From contig CM026429.1 of NCBI GenBank assembly GCA_014871385.1, forward strand, positions 3,125,799-3,189,798: a stretch of DNA of 64,000 nucleotides, read 5' to 3'. A model generated the notes under the pieces. That model saw only the letters and a list, made by a program, of their open reading frames with translations, searched no databases and was not told the DNA's origin. This document shows, piece by piece, positions 1 to 11,266 of the stretch. Both the position numbers and the translations under genes were made by a program. How positions within the stretch are numbered: position 1 is the first letter of the stretch; every line of letters begins with the position of its first letter. This stretch comes from Ceratodon purpureus (taxonomy: Eukaryota; Streptophyta; Bryopsida; Pseudoditrichales; Ditrichaceae).

Positions 1-1
1 A

Positions 2-17
2 AAACCCTAAACCCTAA
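2..17 (+). promoter_or_regulatory. Two overlapping telo-box motifs upstream of TyrRS
   Basis: AAACCCTAA occurs at 2-10 and again at 9-17, about 80 bases before the TyrRS start codon. Telo-boxes are known in plants to cluster in 5' regions of translation and cell-growth genes, where they act with other elements in proliferating cells. Just two units are present and the sequence turns straight into a gene, so this is a promoter or leader motif and not a chromosome end. Confidence 0.7.
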
Positions 18-95
18 TCCCTCACTGCCTGGGCTCCATCTCGTTCACTTGGTTGTTTTGTGAAGCTGCAGGTGGAGGACAAGGCGAAGGCTGCG

Positions 96-2242
96 ATGGA
101 GGAGGTGAAGGCTGTGATGGAGGAGTTGAAGGTGACAGTGGAGGGGGAGAAGGCGCCAGTGGAGGGGGAGCAGGCGCCAGTGGAGGGGGAGATGGCGCCA
201 GTGGAGGGGGAGATGGCGCCAGTGGAGGAGATGTCGTTGGATGAGAAGGTGAAATTGGTGTTGAGTGTTGGGGAGAATAACAAGTGTATTCCGGAGGAGA
301 ATGATTTCGCGGAGCTTCGGAATCTGCTGGGGAAGAAGAAGGATCCCGTGTGTTACGATGGGTTTGAGCCGTCGGGGCGGATGCATATTGCGCAGGGGGT
401 GATGAAGGTGCTGAATGTCAACAAGTTGACGCGGGCGGGGTGTGTGTTTAAGTTCTGGATTGCGGATTGGTTCGCGCAGCTGAATAACAAGATGGGTGGG
501 GATTTGAAGAAGATTCAGACTGTGGGGCGGTACATGATTGAGGTGTGGAAGGCGGCGGGAATGGATTTGGAGAGGGTGGAGTTTTTGTGGTCGTCGGAGG
601 AGATTAATGGGAGAGCTGCTGAGTACTGGCCTTTGGTTATGGATATTGCTCGAAGGAACACGCTGAATAGGATCACCAGGTGTTGCACAATCATGGGACG
701 TAAGGAGGGAGACGAGATGTCCGCTGGGCAGATTTTCTATCCTTGCATGCAATGTGCGGATATCTTTTTTCTCAAGGCCGATATCTGCCAATTGGGCAAT
801 GATCAAGTGAGGGTTAATGTGCTCGCTCGAGAGTACTGCGATCAAATTAAGCGGAAGCTCAAGCCTATCATTCTCTCTCATCGTATCCTGCTCACGGATG
901 ATTGACCTATTTGTGCAATTTTGATTATGTTAAACAGAATTTTCTGGCTAGTAATTGACCTAATTCTTGGACATGCCATTGGATTCCAGCTCCTCTGCTT
1001 ATAATTTGGATTAACTGTGAATAGAAGCACGAATTAGCGTTTGACCTTGACGTGTCCTAGATATGCTTCCTGGTCTATTGGCTGGCCAAGAGAAGATGTC
1101 GAAGAGTGACCCCAATTCGGCTATCTTTATGGAAGACGACGAGGTAACCTTTCTGATCGTCTAAGATGTTTATTATTGTAGATTCACTATTCGGGTATTT
1201 GTCAAGCTGCTGCTCGGAAGAACAGGTAAGCAGTTGATAGTATTTGCTGCAATGGCAAATATCGTCCAATTAAATGTTGTCATAGTTTTCTCCGTCCTTG
1301 TATGTGTTAGTTGTCTTCATTTACTACATGATATTCGGGTCACCTGCTTTATAGATTTAGGGCTATTGTTCATGGTGCCTGAGGAGCTTCATGGTCTGTC
1401 CAGTGGACACAACCGTTGTTAAGCTGGTTGGTTACGTCTTTGACCTGCAGGCCGAAGTCAAGAAGAAGATCAAGCAAGCGTTCTGCCCACCCCAGGAAGT
1501 TGCAGGAAACCCTTGCATTGAGTATGTTCAGTACATTGTGTTGCCGTGGTTTAATGAGTTTGAAGTATCACGCGATGAGAAAAATGGCGGTAAGAAAATT
1601 TACAAAGATATCGAAGAGTTGAAAAAGGATTACACGGAAGGACTCTTGCACCCTGGCGATTTGAAACCTGCACTTTCAGCGGGACTCAACAAGATTTTGC
1701 AGGTATATTTGCAGACCTAATCCGATGTTTACTTTATGATCAGCTTCTTACTGGCAATACTGTTTGTATCCTCTTTTCATATTAATCGTTCCACTTCATT
1801 CAAAGTGGAGTTGTTTATGCGTTCTTTAAGCGCGAGGGTCATTGCACTCTGCTGTCTCAGTGTCCTTCCTACCTTCAAAGTAAGTCAAAGACTGGATTTA
1901 GAGGTGGCGCTCTATGTGTAGTTTTAAAAATATTTTTCACAGAATCAAAGTTTCTGGCTGTGATCTGGATTTTTGACGTATTGCTTCTAATGTTTTGAAC
2001 GGGACAGCCTGTGCGTGACCACTTCAAGAACGACCCCAAAGCTAAAGATCTTCTGAAAACCGTGAAGGTATGTATTAGCTATTCGATTTATAATCTTAAA
2101 TTGTTCGTGCTTGCTTGTCTTGATCCCTTCGTTGCTCTCTTTTAATACATGTAGTTAGGGAGTCTGACTTTCATTAGCTTGGTTGAAACTTAAATGAAGT
2201 ATTGTTCTGGTGTTTTTTCAGAGCTACAAGGTAACAAGGTGA
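96..2242 (+). CDS. Tyrosyl-tRNA synthetase, cytosolic (5 exons, 400 aa)
   Basis: Charges tRNA-Tyr with tyrosine in the cytosol. I read exons 96-882, 1061-1143, 1451-1702, 2008-2067 and 2222-2242. All introns are GT-AG and the joins keep frame, giving 400 aa, close to the usual plant cytosolic enzyme. The class I signature appears as HIAQ at about residues 97-100, following the conserved DGFEPSGRM segment. KMSKS is at about 274-278 in exon 2, and the tRNA-binding C-terminal part ends in SYKVTR. The ATG at 96 is the first in-frame one; a GTG at 60 is also in frame but is not a plausible eukaryotic start. The N-terminus carries an acidic seven-residue repeat not normally needed for catalysis. 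Identification is secure; exon ends are from splice consensus and protein continuity only. Confidence 0.93.
138..221 (+). repeat. Four tandem 21-bp units in TyrRS exon 1
   Basis: Four near-perfect 21-bp copies, each encoding V-E-G-E-x-A-P with x = K, Q, M, M. The period is a multiple of three, so copy changes keep the frame. The last two units are identical, which suggests recent slippage. The repeat makes an acidic, proline-spaced N-terminal extension ahead of the catalytic domain. Confidence 0.9.
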
Positions 2243-3117
2243 CCTACGATGGTTTTTCACAAGAGTTCACTTGAGATGGAGCGATTCGTTTCTTTGTGAC
2301 AATTAGCGATGACGAGCTGTTTGAGCATCTATTTTAGTGAAACTGGTTTGGTCTTGGACTGGGTTTTATGGGAGAATATAAAAAGAGGATTAGTTATTTT
2401 CAAACTGTTCATCACATTTTTCACTTCGGCCCTACCTCGTGGTAGGTGTTAGAAGTGGTCTGAGCAGTTCAAGACAGAACCTGCTATTCAGAGGAATGTT
2501 GTGAATTGTATGCACTCGCTAAGGTAATCTATCTGAATCCACTTATGACGGTTAGTTATCAGGACGAATTACGGATCACCTGCGTCATCCTAATGCTTCT
2601 TCATAAATAGCTGCCCTGGAATCGACTGGTCTGTATGCTCTTCTGATCATCAAGTCAACTGCGGTTTAAATTTCTTTTAACAGCAACACATATTTCCAAG
2701 AAAATCTACTGGATATGAACATCATTTACACCATAGTATCATTGAAAATCTACTGAATAAGATACTGGATAAAAGTAGATATTTTCAAAGTAGCAAATAA
2801 AGGATGACAAATGTGGGAGGCTGGAACTTCCACTTGGGAGGGGTTGCTCAAGGCCATCCAGTTGAGATTTGAGCTGCTTCCCAGTTGAGATTGATTTTGA
2901 TTGGAGGCTGGACAATACTACTAAACATAGCCAGATTATGATGTTTTAATGACGTTTTGAAACATCTTGAAATGTGAACAAGATGGAAGCAACTACAACG
3001 TTCTTAATATGGGCTTTCAACACAATCGTTTATGATGCTATTTAAAGAGATTTAATATAAGATTAAAATATTAGTTTTTACTGCAGAGCTACATTGACTC
3101 TTCAACATTCCTAAAAC

Positions 3118-3118
<1 letters not shown>
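2243..3118. other. TyrRS 3' flank, no gene seen
   Basis: Intergenic DNA after the TyrRS stop. It probably includes the 3' UTR (an AATATAAAAAG stretch lies near 2375). I see no long open frame, RNA gene or repeat here. Confidence 0.5.

Positions 3119-3154
<36 letters not shown>
3119..3154. repeat. (TA)n microsatellite, about 17 units
   Basis: An uninterrupted alternating A/T run between the TyrRS 3' flank and the CACTA relic. It is a simple repeat and likely length-variable. Confidence 0.95.
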
Positions 3155-3156
<2 letters not shown>

Positions 3157-3399
3157 AATTGACACATAATTTAAAATTGAGATAAAAGAGTCATTATCAA
3201 ATTGTTTTTTTACAAATGCAGTTTCCAACCTATATTGTCAAAGCATTTCAGACAAGGATCTAGTTCTCCTAGATTAATTGTCGAATTCCTCATTAGAGAA
3301 GTCATTTGTCGTTTCATCTAAGTGTCCCTCTAATGCTTCTATACCTACTAGTCTAGATTCTTCCTCATCGCTGCTAAAGTCATAATCCTCATATCGTCC

Positions 3400-3965
3400 A
3401 CATTCTCCTCAGCTCCATCTTCAGATTCCTCGTCCTCAGTGTGAAATCTATGCACATGTGGAAATCCATCTACTTTCTTGGAACCTGACAATAATCCCTT
3501 GACATGTCTACCATCATCCCAATCCATTGGTTCAATTAACTTAAATACCCTAAAGCTTTTGGGTTTATCTTGGATAACAAATGTCCACTAAGGATTTAAA
3601 ACATAATTTGCGAAAAAGATTTGTTCTGCTGTAGCAGGGAAAACAAACGGTTGGTCGTCCAAGTTGCCATTACTAAGGAACTCTATGTTTCTTACCGAAT
3701 GAAACAAACAATTATTCCAACAAAATTCATTCATGTACCACTTCCCTTTAAATACCACAATTGGATCTTAAATGAACGTGATTTCCAATATTTCTTCCGA
3801 AACTCCAACGTAATCCACAAGTATGTCACCTTCTTTCGTCCTATGCTATACCACATTCGCATGTTCGTATTGTTTTGTCAATACGCTTCGTGCGAAAATG
3901 GCGGCCCTCGTGGTACATTGTTGAGTATGTCTTGCATTGCAATTCAAACCCTTGAGCTATATTGA
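3400..3965 (-). pseudogene. DUF4216-like block of the CACTA relic
   Basis: The reverse strand reads as a degraded DUF4216 domain. Visible pieces are a D-Y-V-G-V-S-E-E-I-L-E-I start, then D-D-Q-P-F-V-F-P-A-T-A-E-Q-I-F-F, then W-T-F-V-I-Q-D-K-P-K, which follow the family order (YGVLKEIIEL, then P-F-V-L-A-S-Q-A-x-Q-V-F-Y, then W-x-V-V-x-K). An acidic tail with D-E-E-S-E-D-G-A-E-E comes after it. Several stops interrupt it. DUF4216 is normally the last domain in plant CACTA proteins, and its place here fits. Confidence 0.6.
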
Positions 3966-3981
3966 CTATCACATCATCCAC

Positions 3982-4200
3982 TTAAATACCATTATTGAGA
4001 TCATCAATCATCACATTATAAATCGAATGATCAATACCATCAAACCTGAGAGGCTCAATCCTCCATCCCCTATTATGCCATTCCTGCTCAAATGATATTT
4101 TAGCGACTTCATACCTTTGTACATAACCATTCATATGTGCAGTGCCTTTCAATAATAATTTATGTATTTGTCTAAGGTAGAACCACCTATTTTCGTGCAT
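3982..4200 (-). pseudogene. Short CACTA-associated coding fragment, unrecognised
   Basis: A 72-codon open stretch lying between the DUF4218 and DUF4216 blocks on the same strand. It contains E-W-H-N-R-G-W-R-I-E-P-L-R-F-D-G but no motif I can assign. Its position suggests it belongs to the linker of the same decayed protein. Confidence 0.35.
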
Positions 4201-5502
4201 TTAAGAGGATACTCTAGATGCAAAGTGGTGTATGAGCTGAATTTATTTCCACAGATGAGCAAATACTGAGATGTGAGAATGGAAGTGAAATTATGTTTTT
4301 CTCATTCTATATAAATAAGTTATGAATTTCCAGAGTTTTGTATAGCTAGACACCAAATTATATGCATAGACCCCTCATAAAAGCATGCACCAAGACAACT
4401 CACCTTTTGGTGACTTGTGCCAATCAATGAGTGCTTTGAGTTGGATTTGTTTTAGAAATAGAATATTTTTTTGCACAAAAATAGATGACGCATTGCTTGT
4501 GAATGCATGCATTTATAGGAAACGGTTATAGGAAGGTGATCGCCAATAGGTGGTTCTACCTTATATTCCAAATGTTGCTGACAAGTAATTCGTTTGTTTT
4601 GTCCTTTATTTTGCAAATATGCACCTATACAAAGCATTTTTTTTTAAAAAACAAATTACAAAAATAAGAAAAAAGGAAAATTTGAATTATAAAGTAATCT
4701 AAGCTTTTGCACGATACGGCGTACCGATGACCAAAAACATGTAGATTCAACACACACTCAACATTTTTATTAAAATTAATCTTTATAAAAACATATTAAA
4801 ATTAATTCGTGATATTTTGAAAAAAAATAAAAAAATAGTTACCAAATGTTGAAATTGATGTACACAAAATCTAAAGATACATTTTTCTTTTGTGTAAAGG
4901 CTTTACACGAAGGAATATGAATTTTAAAAATCACTTTTTCAAAAAAAAATACAATAAATATGATGAAAGTTTAATGATGAATATTGTGCATGATTTTTAT
5001 CCTTATATGGTTATTTATAATGATTTTGCAAAATAATGTTAAATTCTCAAGAGTTTAAATCTCTAAACTCAACAATAAATGTAGACATCATCAACTTTTT
5101 GAATACAATGTAAACACAACAGAATCTTAAAGAGTGAACCTACTTTAACCACCCTTGCTAATTGTAAACCATAAAATTTTAAAACTAAAATCACATCTGA
5201 AAGTGTACCTTTTCTGCAATCTTCCGGCTCTTCATCCAAGCTTGGTCACTCTCACCTTCAAACTCTTCAAATTTGTCATTAAACATCTGTATCCTCTCTT
5301 GCATCAAATACCCTTCAGCAGTACTTCCTTCTGGCCTAGCTCTTTGAAGTACAAAACTCTTTTAAGACTTTTATATACCTTTCCACATGGTACATCCACC
5401 TCAATTCCATTGGGCCGGCAAGCTTCAGCTCCACAAGTAAATGAATTAATAGATGTGGTTGACTATCAAAAAATGATGGTGGGAGTTGCATTTGAAGAAG
5501 CA

Positions 5503-5933
5503 CTACAACCACCGCATGTTTTTTTTTCTTCCTAAATTAGCCATCATTCTTGGTGAAATCTCCTGCAAACATACATGCCTCATAAATCTTGAGAGACAAA
5601 ATATTGCGTCATTAACACCAGCACCAACCTCGGATGATAATAACCCATGAATTGCCAAAAGAAATTGATAACGCAATATGTTGAAAAAATCGTCAGACTT
5701 CAAGCTTGAAAACATATATTTTTTTATAAAGGCATTAGTCAATACAGCTCCAAAGTGTGAAGGGGTATAAACAGAATTGATGCAACTACATAAAACACTC
5801 TTATGCTTCTTTCAATTGTGTAAGGTACTATCAAGTATACTAATCTTCCCCTCTCATCCAAATAATGCTTCCACAACTCCCTCTTTGTGTTAGAATCTTT
5901 CAAATCACTCCTCTTCTTTGAAATATTTCTCAC
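5503..5933 (-). pseudogene. TNP2 end and DUF4218 block of the CACTA relic
   Basis: Two adjoining frames on the - strand. The upstream one (5933-5739) has R-S-D-L-K-D-S...R-E-L-W and P-Y-T-I-E-R-S-I-R-V-F, which match the end of the TNP2 transposase. The downstream one (5742-5503) opens with L-K-S-D-D-F-F-N-I-L-R-Y-Q-F-L-L-A-I-H-G-L-L, the typical DUF4218 start (K-S-H-D-x-H-x-L-x-Q-x-x-L-P-x-A-I-R-G). The frame change between them and the early stop show decay. Confidence 0.65.
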
Positions 5934-6134
5934 TCCATTTTAGTGTTCAAAAAATGACTTGCACACATTCTTACAAATGTGCATTGGATCTAACAAATGT
6001 TGTATTGGAAGCTTTGTCCAATATTTCAACTGATAAAAAATAGACTTTCTTGTCATACCTAATGAATTACTCATGGATTGGGAATTGATTAGACGTGCAA
6101 ACTATGAATCTATGTAACCATTCCACCTAGACAT

Positions 6135-6353
6135 CTAATCCTTAGCTATCAGACAGATGGGACAAGGTCTTTGTTCAATGTTACCATTGAACAAATCCTT
6201 CAATTCTGTACGAAATGAATGAATTTTATCTAAATATATGTGGAATTCATCGAACACTATCTTATGGAGTAGCACAAAGCGCCGTGCATGAAATTGGTCC
6301 ATGCACAAATAGCGAGCATTGTAATCCTTGGTAACCATTCCTACAATCACCAC
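6135..6353 (-). pseudogene. TNP2 transposase middle fragment
   Basis: The - strand reads F-H-A-R-R-F-V-L, then I-H-S-F-R-T-E-L-K-D-L-F-N-G-N-I-E-Q-R-P-C-P. This matches the TNP2 segment in which a His-Arg-Arg-Phe-Leu motif is followed by H-P-F-R-x-x-x-x-x-F-x-G-x-x-E-x-R-x-x-P. It lies directly downstream of the inserted 819-bp element, so it continues the fragment at 7564-7890. Confidence 0.65.
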
Positions 6354-6467
6354 AACTTACATTAGTGTTCAACAAAATATTTACATCTCAAAATTAAAAA
6401 AATTAAAATACTTTTCAATCAATATCAAAACAAAAACATGGATATTTCTAGAATGTACACCTTCATC

Positions 6468-7286
6468 TTTAACCCCTAAAGGACAAAGCAACCACTTTTG
6501 GATTGCGCCAGAAATTGAAAACCTAATAAAATGCTCTAGAAGGGTTGGATTTGAATGTTTTTTGTTTCTAACCTCTTTAGAATCAAGTTGGCAATAAGGA
6601 TACGCTAAAATTTTAGTGAATAGTGAAACCCTGATTTTAGAAAAAAGAAAATATATGGGTCGGCGAGGTCTTTCTACAATGAAATTAATGTTTCTACAGT
6701 GAAAATGTTTCAACTGTACTTTGAGCAAATTGTGCATTGAAATGAAGATTCTTGTTTGTGGATTTTTTTTTAGCATTTTTTTTTTGAATGCTTGTATGAC
6801 CACTATTTTATGGCTTCACCATTTTGGATTTTTTATAAATTCTTTTGAATTTGCCAAAAAGTGCCATGTTGAAAAAAATAAAATTCATAGTCATACTTAT
6901 GTCAAATCCATTTTCTCCAAATTGGTGACTTGGAAAAATCTTTAAAAAATTGTGCATCTTTCTAACATACTGGAGAAGAGAATTAGCTTTAGTTGTCAAG
7001 TTTTTATAAATTTCTGAACTAACAATTCTGAGTCAAACTCGAAAACTCACTATTAGTATTTCAGAAATTCACTAATCTTCTAAACTTCACATGTTATTGT
7101 GTTCCAATCCGCTGCTTCTCCAAACCCAAAATTTGGTACAGATTTTGGTAGCCCACTACTTTCCGAGATCTTACGATTAAATTACTTATGGTGATTCTCA
7201 AATTTGTCTCACTTTGGAAGTTGCAAGAATGGCACTGTAGATACTGAAAAATTGTGGAAATACCCTTCCGTCCTTTAGGGGTTAAA
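6468..7286. mobile_element. 819-bp TIR element nested in the CACTA relic
   Basis: A perfect 17-bp terminal inverted repeat, TTTAACCCCTAAAGGAC, lies at 6468-6484 and in reverse at 7270-7286. The element separates two TNP2 pieces that are contiguous in intact family members, so it inserted after the CACTA element. No transposase is recognisable inside. I could not pick out a clear target duplication. A second element with almost the same end is at 54662-55588. Confidence 0.6.
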
Positions 7287-7563
7287 AGCCAAAGCTGCTA
7301 AAGTCTATATTTATATTGAAATAAAATAAATTCAAATCTAAATGCTAACATTACATTCATAGGTTTGAACTTGAACATTCAACCTTAAACTCTAACATTT
7401 AATCTTAAATTGTAACATTCAATCTTAAGTCCTAAATACTAAATCATATACTCTAAATCTCAATTACATTCAAAAAAAATTAAATGAATTTTAGTTACCA
7501 AAAAATGAGAAAAATCAAATACGTATGAGATATAGATGTAGCGCCTAGATACTCCGTAATTGT

Positions 7564-7890
7564 TTACAATACATTTGCATACAAGATGAAATCTTGATGT
7601 CTAGTAAGTTTGCTTATAGCACAAGCAAGAACTCCGGGTGACCACAACAAGTGTAATTCTATAATTAGTGGTCTAAGATAGACGTCCATATTTTTTATCT
7701 CAAACTTTTCTGGATTGATTAAGGATAAAAAAATAAATTCTTTCTTTGTCGTAAGATGAGATGGTAGATTATAAACTATAACTGCCACTCGAATAATGCT
7801 ATAAGAAGAGCTACGTAGTGATGATGGATTAAAACTATATGATACAACTGCTAGTCTTAATCCCTCAAATGTTGAATTGATGGTCATCAC
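7564..7890 (-). pseudogene. TNP2 transposase fragment (PF02992-like core)
   Basis: The 108-codon frame reads G-L-R-L-A...F-N-P...Y-S-I-I-R-V-A-V-I-V-Y-N-L-P, then I-F-L-S-L-I and M-D-V-Y-L-R-P-L-I-I-E-L-H-L-L-W-S-P-G-V. These are the best conserved strings of the plant TNP2/En-Spm transposase (G-L-A-x-D-G-F-N-P, Y-N-L-P-P, S-L-L-I-P-G-P, D-V-Y-L-x-P-L-V-x-E-L). This is the clearest evidence for a CACTA element in the region. Confidence 0.75.
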
Positions 7891-8785
7891 GTTTTTCTAA
7901 GATTTTGAATCAATAGCACTTCTAATGTATCCATCATCGCTATGTGGGGTATCATTTAAGGCCAAATCAGGTGTTGTGCGAAGAAATGTATACAACAGTT
8001 GAAGCCTTGAAATGATTGGTTGGAAGCGCACAACCTGTCAATTAGTTTTTTTGAGTCAAATATTGACTAGTGGAAAGAACCAAAATACTCTACTTAAACT
8101 TAAATTTCACTTTAAAAAATATAATACACCAAATTCACCATAAATTTTTTTTCAGATTCTTACAAACTAACATAAATAGTATGACCTATTTAGATGAATG
8201 ATTAAAATAAGCCATAATTTCTTTCTCTCTTGTATACACCACAGACTTCCAAATTTCATTATTCCAAAATATGAATAAACCCACAATCATTTTGACTTAT
8301 CATGTTACAAAATCGTTCTAAAACTCCAGTAATTATGCCACAGAACATGAGCACAGTAATGTAAAACCTTCAAAAAAAAAATTCTACAATATAATATTTT
8401 GTGTTTATAATATGTTCTTAAAACTGTACTTATTATGCCACGATAGCATAATCACAAGATGACAAAGACATAAAAAAAAATGCTTTTAACTTGTGCTTGC
8501 ATCAAAAAATGCTTTTAACTTGTGCTTATACTGATCTTAATTAATAAAGAAGTTGCACTAAAAGTGTTTACGGACTCCACTTCGTATGCCAAAAGATTAT
8601 AAACAAAACCTGACAAAGACATAGAAAGACTATTCCTAAGAAGAAGTACAAAAGTGTGCAATATATATCAATTCCGCAAGCAATTTAGATGTGAAACATT
8701 TTATACTCATTTCAAATGTGTTGTAGCAATATATATAAAATTGGAAGTTTGTGGAAGACATATTACTCCCTAGAAGACCTTGAGG
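7891..8785. other. AT-rich spacer, no gene seen
   Basis: AT-rich DNA following the CACTA coding region. It may hold the lost 5' end of that element, but I see no defined terminus. There is a short direct repeat, TGCTTTTAACTTGTGCTT, at about 8482 and 8510. Confidence 0.4.
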
Positions 8786-8789
8786 TCAT

Positions 8790-9410
8790 CATAGAGCCAA
8801 CCCCAATGTATGGTCCTGGAAGCTATGGAGGGAGGTGTATTCTTTTGTAGAGGAGGAGTGGTAGTCCGGGGTGGATCGGAGCTACTGAGCTGGTACGTAG
8901 TTGGATCATGTAAGCCATTAGAGTATTATCAAAGCTGTATGCTAACTTCTCGAGCGAGTGGTAAATATTTTCAATTCTATCTTTCACCCTAACCGGAGTG
9001 AAAGAATCACTACCCGATTAGCCATAGTGTATATTCAAGCGTTCTTTGAGTTTGCTTCACCGGATTGGGGGATCTTGATGGAGGAAGCAATACATCCTCA
9101 ACTCCGTGCAATCCAAAGATTTGACAATTCTAAAACCTTTTTGACTCTATACCTCTTGCATTTATATGAGCATTGTGGTTTCCTAAAGCCGGAGGCGTAA
9201 CTTTGGAAATAGTTGACAGCGCCCTCAAATCGGATGGCTAGAATCCCTCTTCGTGTGGAAAGAAACCTCAAGCCATTTTACCATGAGAGGCTTCATCATC
9301 TCAAGCACTCCGGAGGCTCACTAGGATTTCTCCACCACTTTATAAGACTCGGCTCAAGCAGTCATCTCCAACTCCCTAGAGGAAGCCATCGTTTGTCTAT
9401 AAGGTAATTT
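8790..9410 (+). other. Unrecognised coding-like island
   Basis: The base composition rises in GC here and three open stretches follow each other on the + strand (8810-8992, 8958-9200, 9213-9407). Readable parts include A-I-H-P-Q-L-R-A-I-Q-R-F-D and L-Y-E-H-C-G-F-L-K-P-E-A. I recognise no family. The frame shifts between pieces suggest a broken gene or a captured or retroelement fragment. Confidence 0.3.
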
Positions 9411-11266
9411 TCTAAGCTCTTCAAATTTAGCTACAATTCTATTTGAAGTACTTTGATACTTTCTCAATTACTAATAGTTTGAAATGCTTTTCAATTGTTG
9501 TACAAAAGCCCCTAACAATGATAGATGCATTGCTTTCATGAGTTCTATAAATTTCACAATTACAAAATGAACAACCACAACTTAATTTATTTAAAGGAAG
9601 AACAATCCAATTTCTACTACATTACGTGTTTAAAAATTAGAGGCACATTTTATCAATTTCTTTGAATACTTCAAATTTATAAATTGTTGCTTTAAAAATC
9701 TTATTTTGACAATTCAATGATGGAAATAAAACATTACACAAATAATCAAAAGTTTCAAGAAATAACCTTGTATGTTGCTTGAATAACATCCAAATATTAA
9801 TTTGTTAGCAAAAAAATTACTTCATTCATACATCCAAATGCTTTGTCCTCCTAGAACGTACCCTGTGCAACCATCATAGCTTTCATGTTATGACGGTTAG
9901 TACAATATTTGGGTACCCTAGGTTATGGTGCAAAAAATGTGTGAAAAATGGTCAGCAAGGTTGGTGCTCATGCATCCCCAAAGAGAACAAATTTTTTATG
10001 CATCCCCGAAGAAAACAAATTTTTTGAGCAACTGTATAATTTCCTACAAGTATTTTAAGTGCAGGCCTTAGAGTGGCCGAAAGGCAAGCATAGGGTGTCA
10101 AATATTCCACAGACGAGATTCCACAGGCGAGCATAAGGTGTCAAATGTTCTAGAACCTGTTACTGTGCCCATGTTGACGACTATGTTTTCCTTGCCGGAC
10201 CTTACTAGAGCTCTGCGCAGAATCATAGAGCTCAACTTTGGACCCGCACAGATTCATGATCCTCCACCTTAACATAGCCATAAAGAACAGAAGAGCCACT
10301 TAAATCTTAAGTCTTCGATCATTCATCTTGTGCAAGTGGCAATGAAGAACAAGAGGACTAAAATTTTCTAAATCTATTGAATCCACCTGGATTCTTAGCC
10401 CCAAGGCCTTTACATATGGGAAAATTGATTCTGATTAGTTCAATCCAGCCTCCACTCCAAAATGGTTGAAATTTCATGCAATCGGTCCCTAAAAAAATTA
10501 GCCTGGACAAATTGGCCTGGTCTGTATGTGCCAAGCAGCCCTAAATATGAAACAGGAACAACAATGCTGATCTTATGGGTCCAAATAGCTAATCACTACC
10601 ATAGTATCGTCGGAGGGTCGCCCAAAACAATTCTAAAAAAGCACAAAAAATTGGATAGTTATGATAGCAAATAAAGTGGAACCAGAATAATCTGGTTTGG
10701 ACACTGTTCTGATCTTTCTATCTAAGCCATTCGAGGATAACTGTAGTAGATTTTTGCAATAAAACAAAAATTGATAGATTCCTTGTTTGAGGATTGTAAC
10801 AAGTTCTTTCCAAAGTATATGTTTTTCCTCAATGGGTTGCGGGCGACCATGCAATGATGCTACGTCAATAGTTCTACAAAAAATACAGTCGTGTTAAAGT
10901 GAGAATTTTGTTAAGTACAAGAACTGTAACTCCCAAAGACGCACCAAGGAGAAATCTGAGATTCTTGGTGCAACTTGCACCTCAACAAATTGCCCTAGGT
11001 CTCTAGTATCTTCTATGTTGCTGAAAATTACGGCAAACTAGTGAAACAGAGTGCAGCTTTACGCAAGGGACATCCGCTAGTCAGAATTATTGAAACCGGC
11101 TGGACGTAATTGCAGTTACTGGCTTCTTACACTTTAAATTCTTGCATATTTGCGGAGCCAAACATTTAGTGCAGACTAATTCATCCAAAACTTACGAAAA
11201 CGTTCAAATCATGGAGCCCTGTCGAACCAACGCAGCTCGATTACCTCTACAAATCAGCTCAATAAA
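9411..11266. other. PRP19 3' flank and spacer, no gene seen
   Basis: No supported gene. The part nearest 11266 is probably the PRP19 3' UTR. A short direct repeat (CATCCCCAAAGAGAACAAATTT and a near copy) sits at about 9974 and 10000. Confidence 0.4.

Larger units (their letters stand above)
3380..7890 (-). mobile_element. Decayed CACTA (En/Spm-type) transposon
   Basis: On the - strand, three blocks follow the order known for CACTA elements: TNP2 transposase (7890 down to about 5.9 kb), DUF4218 (about 5.74-5.50 kb) and DUF4216 (about 3.96-3.4 kb). Each block matches family sequence patterns but is broken by stops and frameshifts, so the copy is dead. An 819-bp element with its own inverted ends splits the TNP2 region. 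I could not locate the CACTA termini, so the outer limits are those of the recognisable coding parts only. Confidence 0.75.

Noticed and set aside
1..21. Telomere repeat or chromosome end at the window start
   Set aside because: Just two plant telomere-type units are present and a gene follows within 80 bases; a telo-box explains it.
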